Assembly (NCBI GenBank): GCA_937923745.1
Contig: CALDUO010000016.1
Location: forward strand, 1 to 45,120
DNA: 45,120 nt
Origin: an uncultured Granulosicoccaceae bacterium
Lineage (GTDB): Bacteria > Pseudomonadota > Gammaproteobacteria > Granulosicoccales > Granulosicoccaceae
Direction: 5' to 3'
Under the pieces are notes generated by a model. That model made no database searches. It saw nothing but the letters and a program-made list of their open reading frames with translations, and was not told where the DNA came from. Made by a program: the position numbers and the translations under genes. This document shows positions 43,311-45,120 of the stretch, one piece after another; within the stretch, counting starts at the first letter, position 1; every line of letters starts with the position of its first letter.

Positions 43311-43358
43311 GACTAAAGGGTGCTCTGGTCAAAGGATGCTCTGGCCAAAGGGTGCTCT
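43311..43358 (-). repeat. 16-bp tandem repeat upstream of the dehydrogenase gene
   Basis: GACTAAAGGGTGCTCT (43311-43326), GGTCAAAGGATGCTCT (43327-43342) and GGCCAAAGGGTGCTCT (43343-43358) are followed by a diverged fourth unit to about 43374. They lie 29 bases upstream of the dehydrogenase ATG, in its likely leader or promoter. The period is not a multiple of three. Confidence 0.82.
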
Positions 43359-43469
43359 GACCGAAGGCACGTGTTAATGCAAAAGCTGTCTCAGAGTTGT
43401 TCCGCTACACCGATACCTGTGTTGGGCTTCACTCACCCTACACAGTGCATCGCGCTGCTCGAATAAACC

Positions 43470-43676
43470 TTAGCCTTTTTCAATACAACCCAACACACAC
43501 CGATACATCCCAATTCCCACCAGTGCCTCCGCCGCACTACCCGGCATTAACCGGTACACAGGCGTACCGTTGAGATGGCCTCTGTTGATGTGCAGCAGAC
43601 TGAACTCACAGGATACCGTTGAACTCGCCTTGATGGCACGCGGTAATCCGACCGCAAGCCTGCGCGTCTGCGACAT
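43470..43676 (-). CDS. possible small hypothetical protein
   Basis: A 68-codon frame from ATG 43676 starts MSQTRRLAVGLPRAIKASST and ends GMYRCVLGCIEKG, with plausible codon use. It lies in the 437-bp divergent gap between the dehydrogenase and EamA genes. A GAGGG sits too close to the ATG to be a good ribosome-binding site. I recognise no family, and it may be chance. Apart from it and the 16-bp repeat, the gap shows nothing else. Confidence 0.25.
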   Translation of the reverse strand: MSQTRRLAVGLPRAIKASSTVSCEFSLLHINRGHLNGTPVYRLMPGSAAEALVGIGMYRCVLGCIEKG

Positions 43677-43725
43677 GCCCTCATGGAACGGTTGCGTTGC
43701 CTGATTCTGTGACAGAAGATAGCGC

Positions 43726-44703
43726 ATGACACACCAGAACACACTACTCGACAGGCTCAATGGGACAAGTGGTTCCGCCATTCAGCAGGGCATCCTGTTG
43801 ATGATTGTCGGAACCTCTATTGTGCCTGTCATGGATGCTATCGCCAAGCAACTCGGTGAATCGCTGTCGCCACTGCTCATCACTTGGGGTCGCTTCTTTT
43901 TCCAGTGCCTGATCATGGGCGCTTACTTGTTAATAATAAAAGGCCCCGCGTCACTCAGACCCAAGCTACCGTGGATTCATTGCGCGCGCGGCTTACTGCT
44001 AGCCTTTGCCACGTTGTGCTTTTTCTGGAGCCTGCAACATCTGCCGTTAGCCGATGCGATCGCAATCTTCTTTATCGAACCGATGGTGCTGACATTGCTG
44101 TCGGCGTATTTTTTGAAGGAATCGATTGGCTGGCACCGCAGGCTGGCCGTCATTGCAGGGTTTGTTGGTGCATTGTTTATTATTCGACCCACCGGCGATT
44201 CGTTTACACCTTATGCATTTCTGCCTGTCGCAGCTGCGTTCTTTTTTGCAGGCTACATGACATTAACCCGCGCCTATGCCAACGTCGATCACCCGGCAAC
44301 CATGCAGTTCGCCTCGGGACTCGGAGCCGCGTTGGTGCTGTCGTTGATACTGCTGCTGTTTATGGCATTTCCGCACCACCCCTTCGCACCGCAAATTCCG
44401 ACCTTGTATGAATGGAGCGGTCTCTTGGGTATTGGTGTGATTGCGGCGCTGGGTCATGTGCTGGTGGTCATGGCGGTGAACCGGGCACCTGCATCGGTAC
44501 TCGCACCGTTTGGATACGTTGAGATCATTGCAGCCACCTTGCTCGGATGGCTATTTTTTAACGATTGGCCCGACCTCTATTCATGGGTTGGTATCGGTAT
44601 TATTGTCAGTAGTGGCTGTTACGTGTTTTACCGGGAACGAATGGTTGCGCTAAACCAAACTGGCCACGTGGGTGGCAACCGCGACAATCTCGAGCGCCAG
44701 TAA
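43726..44703 (+). CDS. EamA/DMT-superfamily transporter
   Basis: Inner-membrane protein of 325 aa with ten predicted transmembrane segments in two EamA repeats (about 20-150 and 165-300). Typical motifs are FFWSLQHLPLADAIAIFFIEPMV, GALFIIRPTG, AVNRAPASVLAPFGYVEIIA and the C-terminal YVFYRERM. Members export amino acids, purines or other small metabolites; the substrate is unknown. Its position opposite the dimethylglycine/sarcosine dehydrogenase is suggestive only. A 10-bp repeat begins seven bases after the stop. Confidence 0.87.
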   Translation: MTHQNTLLDRLNGTSGSAIQQGILLMIVGTSIVPVMDAIAKQLGESLSPLLITWGRFFFQCLIMGAYLLIIKGPASLRPKLPWIHCARGLLLAFATLCFFWSLQHLPLADAIAIFFIEPMVLTLLSAYFLKESIGWHRRLAVIAGFVGALFIIRPTGDSFTPYAFLPVAAAFFFAGYMTLTRAYANVDHPATMQFASGLGAALVLSLILLLFMAFPHHPFAPQIPTLYEWSGLLGIGVIAALGHVLVVMAVNRAPASVLAPFGYVEIIAATLLGWLFFNDWPDLYSWVGIGIIVSSGCYVFYRERMVALNQTGHVGGNRDNLERQ

Positions 44704-44710
44704 CACGATG

Positions 44711-44760
44711 ACCTGTTCTGCCCTGTTCTGCCCTGTTTTGCCCTGTTCTGCCCTGTTCTA
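44711..44760 (+). repeat. 10-bp tandem repeat, five units, after the EamA gene
   Basis: Units close to CCCTGTTCTG lie at 44711-44720, 44721-44730, 44731-44740, 44741-44750 and 44751-44760, with three single-base differences. It is non-coding and pyrimidine-rich on the plus strand. Confidence 0.9.
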
Positions 44761-44892
44761 CCCGGGGGCTTTCCTTGTAGTGCTCTTACGAAGAGGCGTT
44801 ATTAAGAATGAGTGGGCAGTGATGACCTTTGTCGCTGCTCTCACGTGTGGGTAGCGATACCTCGCGTTTTAGCCGTGGGTTAACCAGATACG

Positions 44893-45120
44893 TTACCGTA
44901 TCTGTCTCCGCCGAATAGCTCGCCGGGTGTACCACACCAAAAACATTGCAATCAAAAGCGGCAGAGCAAGTGTCATGATAAGTTCGAAAATCGAAAATTC
45001 AAAGGTACTCGCCAGTTGTATCGTTGGGATCATCTGAACGATAACGCACACCAGTGACACCCAAAAAAAGTACAGCGCGATACGGAGTCGACACAGCAGA
45101 AAAAGACAGCCAATTACCCC
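44893..45120 (-). CDS. C-terminal part of an unrecognised membrane protein
   Basis: An open minus-strand frame enters from the right edge and ends at TAA 44895-44893, giving 75 residues with the start outside the window. It contains two hydrophobic segments (LRIALYFFWVSLVCVIVQMI and LIMTLALPLLIAMFLVWY) and ends in a basic tail, RRAIRRRQIR. I recognise no family. The stop codon lies in a small perfect hairpin (44885-44892 pairing with 44897-44904). Confidence 0.6.
   Translation of the reverse strand, partial: GVIGCLFLLCRLRIALYFFWVSLVCVIVQMIPTIQLASTFEFSIFELIMTLALPLLIAMFLVWYTRRAIRRRQIR

Overview
The window looks like chromosomal DNA of a free-living, probably marine, gammaproteobacterium. Indicators are a gamma-type MntR with all six metal ligands, a full-length Slt70, TrhO, a DUF6164-type small protein, several ABC importers, a phytanoyl-CoA-type dioxygenase and methylated-amine/hydantoin catabolism. 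Genus cannot be told from the sequence alone. I see no rRNA, tRNA, CRISPR array, prophage or insertion sequence. The genes are dense, intact and similar in composition.

Layout, left to right. (1) 1-9.1 kb, housekeeping and maintenance: DNA polymerase IV with a repeat-bearing upstream open frame, a GGDEF/EAL protein, Slt70 lytic transglycosylase, TrhO, an RsmC-like methyltransferase, adenylate kinase and a PhyH dioxygenase. (2) 9.1-14.1 kb, a manganese-type ABC importer (binding protein, ATPase, two permeases) divergent from mntR, with a perfect 20-bp palindrome on the shared promoter region. (3) 14.4-22.0 kb, a ribose-type sugar ABC importer with an SMP-30/gluconolactonase gene, divergent from a soluble GAF histidine kinase and its response regulator. 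(4) 22.4-27.8 kb, a secreted GH114 glycosidase, an alpha/beta hydrolase overlapping an O-acetylhomoserine sulfhydrylase, and a stand-alone 3-hydroxyacyl-CoA dehydrogenase. (5) 27.9-36.5 kb, a leftward catabolic cluster: signal-less BtuF-like protein, LysR regulator, fused hydantoinase/5-oxoprolinase, FAD oxidoreductase, uronate-dehydrogenase-like protein and an SDR lacking the usual Tyr/Lys pair. (6) 36.6-45.1 kb: flavodoxin-like protein, MaoC hydratase, DUF6164 protein, AqpZ, a signal-less family-3 binding protein, a dimethylglycine/sarcosine dehydrogenase, an EamA exporter and the end of a membrane protein cut by the window edge.

The genes fit a heterotroph that imports sugars and acids and degrades N-methylated or cyclic-amide compounds. 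The hydantoinase/FAD/Udh-like/SDR cluster is the best candidate for an undescribed pathway; its substrate cannot be named from sequence.

A second, unexpected pattern is a set of short direct tandem repeats (10-45 bp units) at gene edges across the window. Units inside reading frames are 45, 15, 12 and 12 bp, all multiples of three. Units in non-coding DNA, or starting at a stop codon, are 13, 14, 16, 10 and 18 bp. Four repeats seem to lengthen protein ends: DinB N-terminus, Slt N-terminus, Adk C-terminus and LysR C-terminus.
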